Positions 32,279 through 41,575 of a stretch of 64,000 bases of DNA are shown piece by piece. Position 1 is the first letter of the stretch; each line of letters opens with the position of its first letter. Origin of the DNA: Kineosporia corallincola (GTDB taxonomy: Bacteria > Actinomycetota > Actinomycetes > Actinomycetales > Kineosporiaceae); the NCBI RefSeq assembly GCF_018499875.1, contig NZ_JAHBAY010000011.1, positions 228,585 to 292,584 on the forward strand, in the 5' to 3' direction. The notes beneath the pieces are model-generated. The model was not told the origin of the DNA. It worked only from the letters and a program-made list of their open reading frames with translations, and searched no databases. Both the position numbers and the translations under genes were made by a program.

Positions 32279-33187
32279 TCAGTGCCGGCCGGCCGAGCCG
32301 CCGATGCGGCGTTCCAGCTGGGCGGCCAGCGCGGCCAGCGCGAGGTTGAGCACGATGAACACGGCGGCCACCACCACGAAGCTCTGGAGCACGGTGTGGT
32401 TGAACTCGCCGAGAACCCTTGCCGAGGCCAGGAGTTCGAGGTAACTCACCACGTAGCCGAGTGTGGAGTCCTTGAGCAGCCGGATGATCTGGCTGATCAG
32501 GGCCGGGGCCGACAGCCGCACCGCCTGGGGCAGTACGACCAGCCGCATCGTGGGCCAGTAGCCCAGGCCGAGGGCGAAGGCGGCCTCGCTCTGGCCCTTG
32601 GGCAGTGCCCGCACGCCGGCCCGGAAGATTTCGGCCAGCACCGCGGCGTTGGTCAGCGTGATCGGGATGACCAGCTGCCAGAACAGCGGGATCCGGATGC
32701 CCGTGCTGGGCAGGCCGAGCAGGAACGCGTAGATCAGCAGGAGCAGCGGAATCGCCCGCAGCACCTCGACATACAGCGTGGCCGGCTTGCTCAGCAGCGG
32801 GCTGCGGGACAGCCGGGCCAGGGCCAGCACGGCCCCCAGCGGCACCGCGAGGGCGCCGGTGACGAGCGTGACCTGGACGGTGGCCCAGAGGGCGGTGAGC
32901 AGGTAGCGGATCACCGGCCACTGGGTGAACAGTTCCCACTTGGACCATTCCAGCTGGCCGTTGATCGCGAACTGCCGCAGGGCCAGGGCGAACAGCCCGG
33001 CGATCGCCACCGTCGAGACCACCGTGGCGATCGCGATCCGGCGGCGTCCCCTCGGGCCCGGAACGTCGAACAGTGCGGCGTCGTCCTGACCGATCGACGA
33101 GAGCCAGCCGGTGCGCGGAGCCGGGGCGGACGGCGCCACGATCTCCGGAAGGGCTTCCAGGGAAGGAACTTCCGAGTCCGTGGTCAT
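32279..33187 (-). CDS. gluD: Glutamate-type amino-acid ABC transporter permease (second)
   Basis: A 302-residue HisMQ-type permease. The N-terminal 48 residues are a cytosolic Pro/Ala-rich extension. Five or six membrane segments follow, with the permease loop 'EIFRAGVRALPKGQSEAAFALG' that docks the ATPase. The ATG overlaps the stop of the preceding permease by four bases (ATGA at 33184-33187). The long N-terminal extension matches the second permease of corynebacterial-type glutamate systems. The symbol is given by analogy with gluABCD order. Confidence 0.9.
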   Translation of the reverse strand: MTTDSEVPSLEALPEIVAPSAPAPRTGWLSSIGQDDAALFDVPGPRGRRRIAIATVVSTVAIAGLFALALRQFAINGQLEWSKWELFTQWPVIRYLLTALWATVQVTLVTGALAVPLGAVLALARLSRSPLLSKPATLYVEVLRAIPLLLLIYAFLLGLPSTGIRIPLFWQLVIPITLTNAAVLAEIFRAGVRALPKGQSEAAFALGLGYWPTMRLVVLPQAVRLSAPALISQIIRLLKDSTLGYVVSYLELLASARVLGEFNHTVLQSFVVVAAVFIVLNLALAALAAQLERRIGGSAGRH

Positions 33188-33831
33188 CGCTGCACCGCCA
33201 ATCGCCTGTCCAGGTATCCGGCCGAGCGGCCGATGATGAAGGTCATGGCCACGTAGCAGAGGGCGGCCGCGCCGAAGGTGATGAGCGGTTCGGCGTACTG
33301 CTGGTCGAGCAGCTGGGTCTGGCCGGTCAGCTCCTCGGTCACCCCGACCGCCGCGGCGAGCGACGAGTTCAGGACGACCGCGATGAGCAGGGAGGCCAGC
33401 GGCTGGATGATGCTGCGCAGGGCCTGCGGCAGCACCACCAGCCTCAGCACCTGGCCGAAGGTGAACCCGAGGGCCCGGGCCGCCTCGATCTGTCCCTTCG
33501 GGACGGCCCGGACACCGGAGCGCATGGTCTCACTGAAAAACGTTGCCCAGTAGAGGCTCATCGCCGCGACCGCGGTCCACAGCAGCGACCCGATCAGGCC
33601 GATCTCCGGAAGGCCGAAGACGAACAGGACGAGCAGGACGAGCAGTGGGATGCTCCGGACCAGTTCCACGTAGGCGGTGGCGGCCAGGCGCAGCGGCAGT
33701 ACCGGGCTGATCCGGCAGACCGTGAGCAACAGGCCGAGGATCGCCGCCAGGACGAAGGTGGAGACGCTGATCTGGATCGAGATCAGCAGGCCCTTGCCGA
33801 AGACATCGAGGTTGTCGACGATGACGTCCAT
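33184..33831 (-). CDS. gluC: Glutamate-type amino-acid ABC transporter permease (first)
   Basis: A 215-residue HisMQ-type permease with five membrane segments and the coupling loop 'ETMRSGVRAVPKGQIEAARALG' (about residues 105-125). It starts three bases after the substrate-binding protein gene and overlaps the second permease gene by four bases. It forms the membrane channel together with it. Confidence 0.92.
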   Translation of the reverse strand: MDVIVDNLDVFGKGLLISIQISVSTFVLAAILGLLLTVCRISPVLPLRLAATAYVELVRSIPLLVLLVLFVFGLPEIGLIGSLLWTAVAAMSLYWATFFSETMRSGVRAVPKGQIEAARALGFTFGQVLRLVVLPQALRSIIQPLASLLIAVVLNSSLAAAVGVTEELTGQTQLLDQQYAEPLITFGAAALCYVAMTFIIGRSAGYLDRRLAVQR

Positions 33832-33834
33832 GGA

Positions 33835-34791
33835 TCAGCCGATCGTGGGCGGGGTCGGGGCGTCGCCGGGAACCTCGGTGCCGACCGTGGCCTTCCAGAC
33901 CTTGGCCCAGGTGCCGTCGTCGATCCGCTGCTGGAGCCAGTCGTTCACGAACTCCTGGAACTCGGTGTCGTCCTTGGCCAGGCCGATGCCGTAGTCGTCC
34001 TGGGAGAACTTGTCACCCAGCACCTCGACGTCGTCGTTGGTCACCGCGTTGCCGGCCAGGATCGACTGGTCGATCACGTAGGCGTCGGCGCGGCCCTGGC
34101 GAAGTGCCTGGAGCGCCTCGGTGTTGGTCTCGAAGAGCTGGATCTTGGCGTCCGGCGCGGCGGCCTTGATCGCGTTCGGGGCGGTCGAGGCGGACTGGGT
34201 GACCACGGTCTTGCCGTTCAGGTCTTCCAGCGAGTTGATGCCGGTGGTGCCCTTCTTCACCTCGATGCCGATGCCGTCCTGGTAGTACGGGCCGGCGAAG
34301 GAGATCTTCTCCTTGCGCTCGTCGGTGATCGTGTAGGTGGCGAAAACGACGTCCACCGAACCGTTCTGGATGAGCGCCTCACGGGTCTGCGAGGTCACGT
34401 TGACCAGCTTGGTGTTCGGCTCGCCGATGATGTAGTCGGCCAGCAGCTGCGACATCGCGGCGTCGAAGCCCTCCACCTTGCCGGTGGTCGGGTTGAGCAG
34501 CGAGAACAGCGCCGAGGTCTGCACACCGCCGACGGTGAGCTCGCCCTTCTCCTTGATCTTGGCCGCCGTCGAGCCCTCGGGCAGGTCGGTGGCCGGCTGC
34601 TGCGCCTCGATCAGGGCGGCGACGGCGTCGCTGTCGGCGTTCGAGGTGGCCTGGGCGCCACCGCCGGGAACGGCGGCGGGGTCGGACGAGCCACCGCCGC
34701 AGGCGGCGGCCAGGGCCAGCACGGCGCCGGCGGCGACCACGGTGCCGCTGCGCCGGGGGAGCGAGGAACGCGTCAGAACACTGGACCTCAT
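33835..34791 (-). CDS. gluB: Glutamate-type amino-acid ABC transporter substrate-binding lipoprotein
   Basis: A 318-residue lipoprotein. The signal peptide ends in a lipobox L-A-A-A-C (Cys about residue 32). It is followed by a Gly/Ser/Ala linker and a type II periplasmic-binding fold: 'GFDAAMSQLLADYIIG', 'VDVVFATYTITDERKEKISFAGPYYQDGIG' and 'LNGKTVVTQSAST'. ATG 34791 is used because GGAGA is six bases upstream; a longer frame would add residues in front of the signal peptide. It captures glutamate or a related polar amino acid at the cell surface. Confidence 0.93.
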   Translation of the reverse strand: MRSSVLTRSSLPRRSGTVVAAGAVLALAAACGGGSSDPAAVPGGGAQATSNADSDAVAALIEAQQPATDLPEGSTAAKIKEKGELTVGGVQTSALFSLLNPTTGKVEGFDAAMSQLLADYIIGEPNTKLVNVTSQTREALIQNGSVDVVFATYTITDERKEKISFAGPYYQDGIGIEVKKGTTGINSLEDLNGKTVVTQSASTAPNAIKAAAPDAKIQLFETNTEALQALRQGRADAYVIDQSILAGNAVTNDDVEVLGDKFSQDDYGIGLAKDDTEFQEFVNDWLQQRIDDGTWAKVWKATVGTEVPGDAPTPPTIG

Positions 34792-34882
34792 GGCAGTCTC
34801 CAAGTGAGATGATGTGTGCGGGAGGGGAATTCGTGGGATTGTTAATCCGTGGCGCATCGTTGCGCTTGCCGGATGATTCGGC

Positions 34883-35686
34883 TCAGTGGGTGAGCACCTT
34901 GGCGAGAAAGTCTGCGGCCCGGTCGTTCCGGGGGTTGGTGAAGAACTGCTCGGGCGGGGCGACGTCGAGAATCCGCCCGCCGTCCATGAACACGACGCGG
35001 TCGGCGGCCTTGCGGGCGAAGCCCATCTCGTGGGTGACCACCAGCATGGTCATCCCCTCGGCCGCCAGACCGGTGAGCACGTCGAGCACCTCGTTGATCA
35101 TCTCCGGGTCGAGCGCCGAGGTGGGCTCGTCGCACAGCAGCACCTTGGGCTCCATCGCCAGCGCGCGGGCGATCGCCACCCGCTGCTGCTGACCGCCGGA
35201 CAGCTGGGCCGGGTGCTTGTGCGCGTGGTCGGCCATCCCGACCCGGCCGAGCAGCTCCATCGCCTGGGCCTGGGCCTTGGTCTTCGACAGGCCGCGCACC
35301 TTGATCGGGGCGAGCGCCACGTTCTGGAGAATGCTCAGGTGGGAGAACAGGTTGAAGGACTGGAACACCATGCCGGCCTGGGCCCGCAGCCGGGCGAGCT
35401 CCTTGCCCTCGGCGGGAACCGGCTTGCCGGCCACCTCGATCACACCGGAGCTGATCGTCTCGAGCCGGTTGATGCAGCGGCACAGGGTGGACTTGCCGGA
35501 GCCGGACGGGCCGATCACCACGACCACCTCGCCCAGCGCCACATCCAGGTTGACGTCGAAAAGGCACTGGAATGAACCGAAGTGCTTGTTCAGGTTACGA
35601 ATCCGGATCAGTGAGTCCGAGTTCGCGCCCTCGGGATCCGTGACCGTTACGTCCGGCTGATTCTGGGTCTTCGTCATGCCGAACAC
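34883..35686 (-). CDS. gluA: Glutamate-type amino-acid ABC transporter ATP-binding protein
   Basis: A 267-residue GlnQ/GluA-type ATPase. Walker A G-P-S-G-S-G-K-S-T-L, signature L-S-G-G-Q-Q-Q-R and Walker B V-L-L-C-D-E-P-T-S-A-L-D are complete; H-E-M-G-F-A-R follows as the switch. GGAGG lies five bases before GTG 35686; ATG 35677 (three codons later) is the alternative. It is the first gene of an operon in the order ATPase, binding protein, two permeases, amidotransferase. It is divergent from a LysR regulator with a 149-base gap. Confidence 0.93.
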   Translation of the reverse strand: MFGMTKTQNQPDVTVTDPEGANSDSLIRIRNLNKHFGSFQCLFDVNLDVALGEVVVVIGPSGSGKSTLCRCINRLETISSGVIEVAGKPVPAEGKELARLRAQAGMVFQSFNLFSHLSILQNVALAPIKVRGLSKTKAQAQAMELLGRVGMADHAHKHPAQLSGGQQQRVAIARALAMEPKVLLCDEPTSALDPEMINEVLDVLTGLAAEGMTMLVVTHEMGFARKAADRVVFMDGGRILDVAPPEQFFTNPRNDRAADFLAKVLTH

Positions 35687-35835
35687 GGGAGCCTCCGTCG
35701 CGGGTCGCTGAGCAATGCGGTAATTAGAGCGAAAGGGGCTCACCAGCGTCCAACGAGAGTTTTTTCGTGGATCCATCAAGACTCTTTATAGCTCGTGAAC
35801 ACCCAGGTGAAACACAAGGTGGACATACTGCTGGG

Positions 35836-36750
35836 GTGGATGTTCAGCAGCTGAAGGTGCTGGCCGAGGTGGCCCGGACGGGCTCGTACACCGCCGCGGC
35901 CGGTGCGCTGGGTTACACCCAGCCAGCGGTGAGTTACCAGATGCGGCGTCTCCAGCAGTCTCTCGGCGCCCCGGTGGTGGTCCGGATCGGCCGCGGCCTG
36001 CAACTCACCGAGCTCGGCGAGGTGCTGCTCCAGCACGCCGACAACGTGTTCTCGGTGATCCGCGCGGTGGAGCAGGACATGTCCTCGGCGGTCGCCCGCG
36101 GCGGCGGTCTGGTGCGCGTGGTGGCGTTCCAGAGCGGCATGATCCGGCTGCTGCCACCGGTGATCGACCGGTTACGCGCGTCCCACCCGAACATCCGGAT
36201 CAGCATCACCCAGGCCGAGCCGGTGGAGGCGAGACAGCTGATCCGCTCCGGCGAGGTGGAGATCGGGCTGCTGTGCAACTGGGCCAACGAAGACCTGCCC
36301 GAGGGCGAGAGCACCATGCTGCGGCGGGAACTGATCACCGACAAGCGCTGCGTGGTGATGCCGGCCGGGCATCCCCTGGCCGCGCACAAAACCATCGGCC
36401 TGACCGAACTGGCCGACTGCGACTGGGTGATGGAGTCGTTCCGCGACCGCTTCATGGCGGCGTGCACCAACGCCGGGTTCAGCCCGAGGATCGTGGCCAC
36501 GGTCGACGACGTGCTCACCGTGCAGGCCCTGGTGGCCAGCGGGATGGGCATCAGCCTGATGAACGAGCTGGGTCTGCTCGCGCACATCCGCGACGACCTG
36601 GTGTACCGCCCGCTGCGGGACTGGCCGTTACGGCGCACCTACGCCCTGCTGTGGCCCGACATGGCCCGGGTCCCGGCGGTCGGGGTGGTGCTGCGGGAGA
36701 TCCAGGCGGTGGCCCGCGACGTCCGTAAGGGAACTCCGGCCACGACTTAG
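35836..36750 (+). CDS. LysR-family regulator divergent from the amino-acid ABC operon
   Basis: A 304-residue LysR protein, start GTG 35836 giving V-D-V-Q-Q-L-K-V-L-A-E-V-A-R-T-G, the usual LysR opening. The helix-turn-helix is 'SYTAAAGALGYTQPAVSYQM'. The effector domain begins about residue 90. It probably regulates the divergent glutamate-type transporter. A longer frame to 35767 exists but would place 23 extra residues ahead of the DNA-binding domain. A perfect palindrome overlaps its stop codon. Confidence 0.9.
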   Translation: MDVQQLKVLAEVARTGSYTAAAGALGYTQPAVSYQMRRLQQSLGAPVVVRIGRGLQLTELGEVLLQHADNVFSVIRAVEQDMSSAVARGGGLVRVVAFQSGMIRLLPPVIDRLRASHPNIRISITQAEPVEARQLIRSGEVEIGLLCNWANEDLPEGESTMLRRELITDKRCVVMPAGHPLAAHKTIGLTELADCDWVMESFRDRFMAACTNAGFSPRIVATVDDVLTVQALVASGMGISLMNELGLLAHIRDDLVYRPLRDWPLRRTYALLWPDMARVPAVGVVLREIQAVARDVRKGTPATT

Positions 36751-36777
36751 CGTGCGGACGTGATCACGTCCGCACGC
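36750..36777. terminator. 28-base perfect palindrome between convergent LysR and T7SS genes
   Basis: GCGTGCGGACGTGA followed directly by its reverse complement. It begins at the last base of the LysR stop codon and ends eight bases before the stop of the ATPase gene. The most likely role is a bidirectional terminator. Confidence 0.8.
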
Positions 36778-36784
36778 CGTCGCC

Positions 36785-39700
36785 TCACTTGAGCATCGTC
36801 AGCGGAATCGCGATGATCTGCGCCTTGCCCGGTTCCGCGCCGATCGTGGTGTAGCCCCGACCGGGGCGAACCGCGGCCCGCAACTGGCTGTGCGCCAGCC
36901 GGATTCCGAGCAGATCACCCTCCATGCTGGTCTGCGGGGCCAGCAGCACACCCTGACGGCTGCGCTTGGCCTCGCCGATCCAGCCCGCGCCGGTGCCGGA
37001 GATCAGCTCGGCCGAGCCGGCGAACGCCATGCCCACGCTGCGGTCGCGGCCGACGGCCGCCACCTCGCGCAGGACCGGGCCGATCGGGTGCCCGGTGCCG
37101 AACAGGTCGACGTCGTCGAGCAGCAGCACGGTGGGCGGGCAGCCCGGGGCGAGCAGGTTCCGGACCTGGTCCGCGTCCGGGTTGGGGCCGGAGAACAGGT
37201 GCACCGACTGGTGGTTCACCAGACGGCGCAGCGCGGAATCCCGCGGCGTCAGCACGACCAGGCGGGTCCCGGTCGCCAGCAGCGAGATGCCCAGGGAGGC
37301 GAGCACGTTGCTGCGCCCCGACCCGGGCGGGCCGGCCACCACGAACGAGTGCGCCCGGCCGGAGAAGTCAAGCGTGAGCGGCGTGGAGCCGCCACCGCCG
37401 AGACCGAGCAGACCGCGCATCGCCTTCTGCTCGGACTTCGGCCAGAGGGCGAAGGCGTCGGTGAAGGACAGCTGGCTGGGCAGGGCGGCGATCTGGACCG
37501 GACGGCGGCTGTCGGGCAGCATCGCGTCGCGCAGCAGGGCCTGGTGCCCGATCGCCCGCAGCGCCGTGGCCTGGCCCTGACCCGTGGGGTCGGCCGAGAG
37601 CATGGCCACCTGGACCTCGACGGTGTCCTTCGGCCGCCAGGCCCGGCCCGGCGGGATCATCGGGGGGATCCGGTTGATCGGCATACCGGTGAGGGTCATC
37701 TCGGCCCGGTCGGTCATCCGCATGATCAGCTTGTTCTCGCTGAGCGAGGCGACCCGGCCGCTGAGCAGGACCCGCTCCGAGGTCATGATCATGTGGATAC
37801 CGACACCGGCACCCTCCCGGATCACCTCCTGGAGCTGGCCGTAGACGGCGCCGCCGTCGTGGTCGGCCAGCAGCGCCGCCAGGGCGTCCCAGCCGTCGAC
37901 GAAGACGAAGATGTGCGGCGGGGCCGTCTCCGGGCCCATCTTCACCCGCAGCTCCGGCAGGTCGGCCACCGAGTGGTCGGCCTGGAGGTCGTGCCGGCGC
38001 TCCAGCTCGCTGCCCAGGGTGCCGATCAGGCGGGTCAGCCGCTCGATGTCGGTCCTGGGCACCACACCGCCGCAGTGCGGCAGGTCGGTGAGCACGCTCA
38101 GCGCGCTGCCCGCCGCGTCGATCCCGTACATGTGCACGGCGGCGCTGGAGTTGGACCGGGCCAGGCCACCGGCGATGGTGCGCAGCACCTGGGACCGGCC
38201 GGCCCGCGGGGCGCCGATGACGAACAGGTGACCGTCCCGGGACGGGTCGAAGGCCAGCGTGTGCTGGGCCTGCATGGCCGGCAGGTCGGCCATCGCGTAG
38301 GGGGCCATGGTGATGTTGTCGTGCGTGACCCGCTGCGCGCCCTGCTCGTGGTCGGCCCGGTCCAGGTCTTCCAGCAGCAGCATGCCCGGCAGCGCGGGCA
38401 GCCACGGGCTCGGCTGCTGCACGCTCTCGACCCGCTCCGCCGCGTCCCGGATGGCGTCGACCAGGTCGTCCAGGTCGGTGCGCTCGCTCTCCTCGCCCGG
38501 CAGCGACATCTCGGCGAACTCGTCCGGGGGCTGCTGGATCCGGATCGGACGGCCGAGACCGTTCCAGGTCAGCCTCTCCGCGCTGGGAGGCGGGACGACA
38601 ACGTCCTCAGGCTCTTCGTTCTTCTCCTCCTCGCCCGGACCGGAAGGGGAACCGACGTAGGCGGTCTGGAACGGGACCACCGAGCGGTGCCCGAGGCGGG
38701 CCAGCGCACGTCCCGGATTGCGGGTGGAGATGTGCGCGGCGTCGTTGACGTCGATGACGTCCGAGCTCTCCAGCGGGTCGGTGACCCGCAGGGCGATCCG
38801 GAGGTTGGTGTTCGCCTTGATGTCGGCGGTGACCGCGCCCGCCGGGCGCTGGGTGGCCAGGATCAGATGCACCCCGAGCGAACGCCCCCGCTGGGCGATG
38901 CTGACCAGACCGGGGACGAAGGACGGCGTCTCCCGCGCCATCGTGGCGAACTCGTCGATCACCAGCAGGAGGCGGGGCATCGGGGCCATCTCCGGGGCCC
39001 GCTGGCGCAGGGCCCGGTACTCCGGCAGGTCCTTCGCGCCGACGTCGGCGAGCATCTGCTCGCGGCGGCGCAACTCGGCGCCGAGCGACTCCAGCGCCCG
39101 CAGCGAGAGCGCCTCGTCCAGGTCGGTGACCATGCCCAGGGTGTGCGGCAGGCGCACACAGGCGTGGAATGCGCTACCACCCTTGTAGTCGACAAGCACG
39201 AAAACCAGCTCGTCGGGCCGGTTCACGGCGGCCAGCGAGGAGACCAGCGACTGGAGGAGCTCGGACTTGCCGGAACCGGTGGTACCGGCGATCAGGCCGT
39301 GCGGCCCGTCCCGCACCAGGTCGAAGTTGATGGTGCCGTCGAAGCCGATGCCGAGCGGGAACGTGGTCGAGGCCGGGCGCCGGCCCCAGAGCCCGGCGAT
39401 CTTCTCGCCGGTGGGCGGGTCGGCGTGCAGCAGCTCGAGCAGGCGGACCCGCTCGGGCAGACCGGCGATCTCGTCCGGCGTGACGTCGCGCAGGCTGGAC
39501 AGTGACCGGGCGACGTTCTCGCTCCACCGCTCCGTGACGTCGTCGGGGCGGATCTCGGTGACGTTGGGGACGTTCACCTGGCGCAGGGTCAGGCCGTCGG
39601 GGTCGGCGCGGACCACGGCCGTGCACTCCTCCGGCAGGAGGCGCTCCATCAGGTCCACGGCGACCGTGAACACCCGGACGGCAGGGCCTTCCACCAGAAT

Positions 39701-41536
39701 CTTCATCACGCCGGGTACGTCACGCAGCCAGCGCGCGCCGTCCATGACGACCAGCACGTCGGGCTCGGCGAACAGGACCGTGCCCATCCGGGAACCGCGG
39801 GCCTCCTGCCGGGCCTTGATCAGCTGGCTGAGCTCGTTCACCCGGTTGGCGATGGTTTCCGGGTCGTTGCCGAACATGACCAGCGGGGAACCGTGCTGGC
39901 CGCCGTACGGGCGGGCCTGCGGCAGCCAGCGGGCCCAGCCCCAGCGGTCCGGGTCGGCCCCGATGGCGCCCGGCACGGCCGGGGCCAGCAGCAGGTACAG
40001 ACGCAGGTCGCGGGGGCTGTGCAGAGTGGCGGCCTGCGTGACCATCCAGCGGGTGATCGAGGCCGTCTGCTCCTGGGTGCCGACGATCCCGACCACACCG
40101 CGCTCGGCCACCGGGACGCCGATCGGCACGTCCGGCACGTTCCAGCGGTAGCGCCGGGCGACCTCCTCGCGGGCCGGGTCCTCGAGCTCCAGCAGCGAGG
40201 GCTGGTCGACGGTGCCGATCCGCATCACCAGGAAGTCCGGGTCGGTGCGGCGGCGCTCCCACAGGCGGCTGCCCGGGCCGGTCGCGATCAGGCCGACCAT
40301 CGCCGGGTCGGGCGAGGCCTGGATGCGGGCGATCCGCTCCACGTTGATGGTGGCGAAGACCTTGTGCTCCGCCTCTTTTCGCTTCACCCGGTAGGCGGCG
40401 TAGTCGACCCGGTACTGCTTGGCGCCGCTGCGCCGGTCCTGAACCCAGTTGGCCAGCATCATCACCGGGGTGAGCAGGGTGATGATCAGGAAGTAGTACG
40501 AGTGGAACAGGTAGACGAAGGTCAGGCCGATCAGCATCGGCGAGAGCATCATCAGCAGCGGGAGCTGCCGGCGGCTCGGGGGTTTGGGCGGCAGCGGCAT
40601 CTTCACCGGCGGCTGGAGCAGCGGCGGCACCAGCCGGGGCGGGCGGTTGAAGTCGCGGGCGATCTCGTCCTCGGAGGGGGCCAGGGCCGCGTCCGCGTCG
40701 AAGCGCCGGACCAGGCGCAGCAGGCTCCCACCGATGGCCAGGTCCATGTCCAGGGGCCAGAGCCGGGCACCCTCGGCGCCCTTCATCATCTCGGCGTACT
40801 CGATCGCCGCGTCCTCGAGGGCCTTGCGGTAGCGCGGGTCCGGGGCCGTCTCGGCGGTGTCTCGGGGCGGCTCGGGCAGGCTGAGGCGCCCGCCCTCGAC
40901 GGTCGCGGTCTCGTCGGCCAGGGTCAGTCCGGTCTGGCTCAGCTTCATGCCGCCCAGGCCGGCCAGCCAGACCTGGCCCTTGTGGTCGACGGTGAGTTCC
41001 GGCCCCTTGTCGGGCAGGTCGTCACCGGTCAGCCGGATCCAGCTGCCGGGGGCCTTGCCGATGCCGTAGCTGCCGAACGTGATCGGCCAGACCCGGCCGG
41101 CGTCCGGACCGCTGACCGCGTGCACCTCCAGCCAGTCCACCCCGGTCTGCGCCGGGCGCCAGTCCAGGTCGGCCGGCGGGGTCGGGGAGTTCAGGCCCAG
41201 CCGCTCGCCGGAGACCAGGCCGACCTGCTCGACCGTGGCGTCCGGGTTCATCGGGACACCGTCGAGATAGGGGACGACGGTGTAGGTCTCGGCCGTCTCC
41301 TCCGGCCCCGGCTCGTCGAACGGGGAGTACGACGGGCTGAACGGCGGCGCGGAGAGCAGGGCCGGACCACCCCCGGCGGTGCCGGCGGCGGCCGAGGCGA
41401 GTGCCCCGAGCGTGGTCTTCTTGTGCACCTCCATCACGACGTCCCAGTCCGGGGTGCCGGACGGCGGCACGGGGCCGCCGCCGGGCTGATCGGGATCTGG
41501 CTCGTCGGGAGTGGCGACACTGATCACCAGCTGCAC
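36785..41536 (-). CDS. EssC/EccC-like type VII secretion ATPase (FHA plus three FtsK/SpoIIIE domains)
   Basis: A 1583-residue membrane ATPase, the motor of a T7SS. Domains in order: an N-terminal ubiquitin-like/FHA region (about 1-225, with 'VWPITFGSYGIGKAPGSWIR'), two membrane helices (about 324-361), then three ATPase domains. Domain 1 has a full Walker A (G-T-T-G-S-G-K-S, Lys757) and Walker B (L-L-L-V-I-D-E-F). Domains 2 (about residue 1110) and 3 (about 1406) read G-A-P-R-A-G-R-S and G-P-P-G-S-G-R-S, with Arg in place of the Walker lysine. All three domains are fused to an FHA module as in Firmicute EssC. The start is GTG 41536 with AAGGA upstream. It is the last gene of the minus-strand T7SS operon. 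Confidence 0.93.
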   Translation of the reverse strand: MQLVISVATPDEPDPDQPGGGPVPPSGTPDWDVVMEVHKKTTLGALASAAAGTAGGGPALLSAPPFSPSYSPFDEPGPEETAETYTVVPYLDGVPMNPDATVEQVGLVSGERLGLNSPTPPADLDWRPAQTGVDWLEVHAVSGPDAGRVWPITFGSYGIGKAPGSWIRLTGDDLPDKGPELTVDHKGQVWLAGLGGMKLSQTGLTLADETATVEGGRLSLPEPPRDTAETAPDPRYRKALEDAAIEYAEMMKGAEGARLWPLDMDLAIGGSLLRLVRRFDADAALAPSEDEIARDFNRPPRLVPPLLQPPVKMPLPPKPPSRRQLPLLMMLSPMLIGLTFVYLFHSYYFLIITLLTPVMMLANWVQDRRSGAKQYRVDYAAYRVKRKEAEHKVFATINVERIARIQASPDPAMVGLIATGPGSRLWERRRTDPDFLVMRIGTVDQPSLLELEDPAREEVARRYRWNVPDVPIGVPVAERGVVGIVGTQEQTASITRWMVTQAATLHSPRDLRLYLLLAPAVPGAIGADPDRWGWARWLPQARPYGGQHGSPLVMFGNDPETIANRVNELSQLIKARQEARGSRMGTVLFAEPDVLVVMDGARWLRDVPGVMKILVEGPAVRVFTVAVDLMERLLPEECTAVVRADPDGLTLRQVNVPNVTEIRPDDVTERWSENVARSLSSLRDVTPDEIAGLPERVRLLELLHADPPTGEKIAGLWGRRPASTTFPLGIGFDGTINFDLVRDGPHGLIAGTTGSGKSELLQSLVSSLAAVNRPDELVFVLVDYKGGSAFHACVRLPHTLGMVTDLDEALSLRALESLGAELRRREQMLADVGAKDLPEYRALRQRAPEMAPMPRLLLVIDEFATMARETPSFVPGLVSIAQRGRSLGVHLILATQRPAGAVTADIKANTNLRIALRVTDPLESSDVIDVNDAAHISTRNPGRALARLGHRSVVPFQTAYVGSPSGPGEEEKNEEPEDVVVPPPSAERLTWNGLGRPIRIQQPPDEFAEMSLPGEESERTDLDDLVDAIRDAAERVESVQQPSPWLPALPGMLLLEDLDRADHEQGAQRVTHDNITMAPYAMADLPAMQAQHTLAFDPSRDGHLFVIGAPRAGRSQVLRTIAGGLARSNSSAAVHMYGIDAAGSALSVLTDLPHCGGVVPRTDIERLTRLIGTLGSELERRHDLQADHSVADLPELRVKMGPETAPPHIFVFVDGWDALAALLADHDGGAVYGQLQEVIREGAGVGIHMIMTSERVLLSGRVASLSENKLIMRMTDRAEMTLTGMPINRIPPMIPPGRAWRPKDTVEVQVAMLSADPTGQGQATALRAIGHQALLRDAMLPDSRRPVQIAALPSQLSFTDAFALWPKSEQKAMRGLLGLGGGGSTPLTLDFSGRAHSFVVAGPPGSGRSNVLASLGISLLATGTRLVVLTPRDSALRRLVNHQSVHLFSGPNPDADQVRNLLAPGCPPTVLLLDDVDLFGTGHPIGPVLREVAAVGRDRSVGMAFAGSAELISGTGAGWIGEAKRSRQGVLLAPQTSMEGDLLGIRLAHSQLRAAVRPGRGYTTIGAEPGKAQIIAIPLTMLK

Positions 41537-41575
41537 GGACGGGTCCTTTCAGGGAGCACGTTTTCGGGGGGAGGA

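Noticed and set aside
36890..39505. Plus-strand frame of 871 codons inside the T7SS ATPase
   Set aside because: Shadow of the ATPase gene, which carries Walker and membrane motifs on the minus strand.
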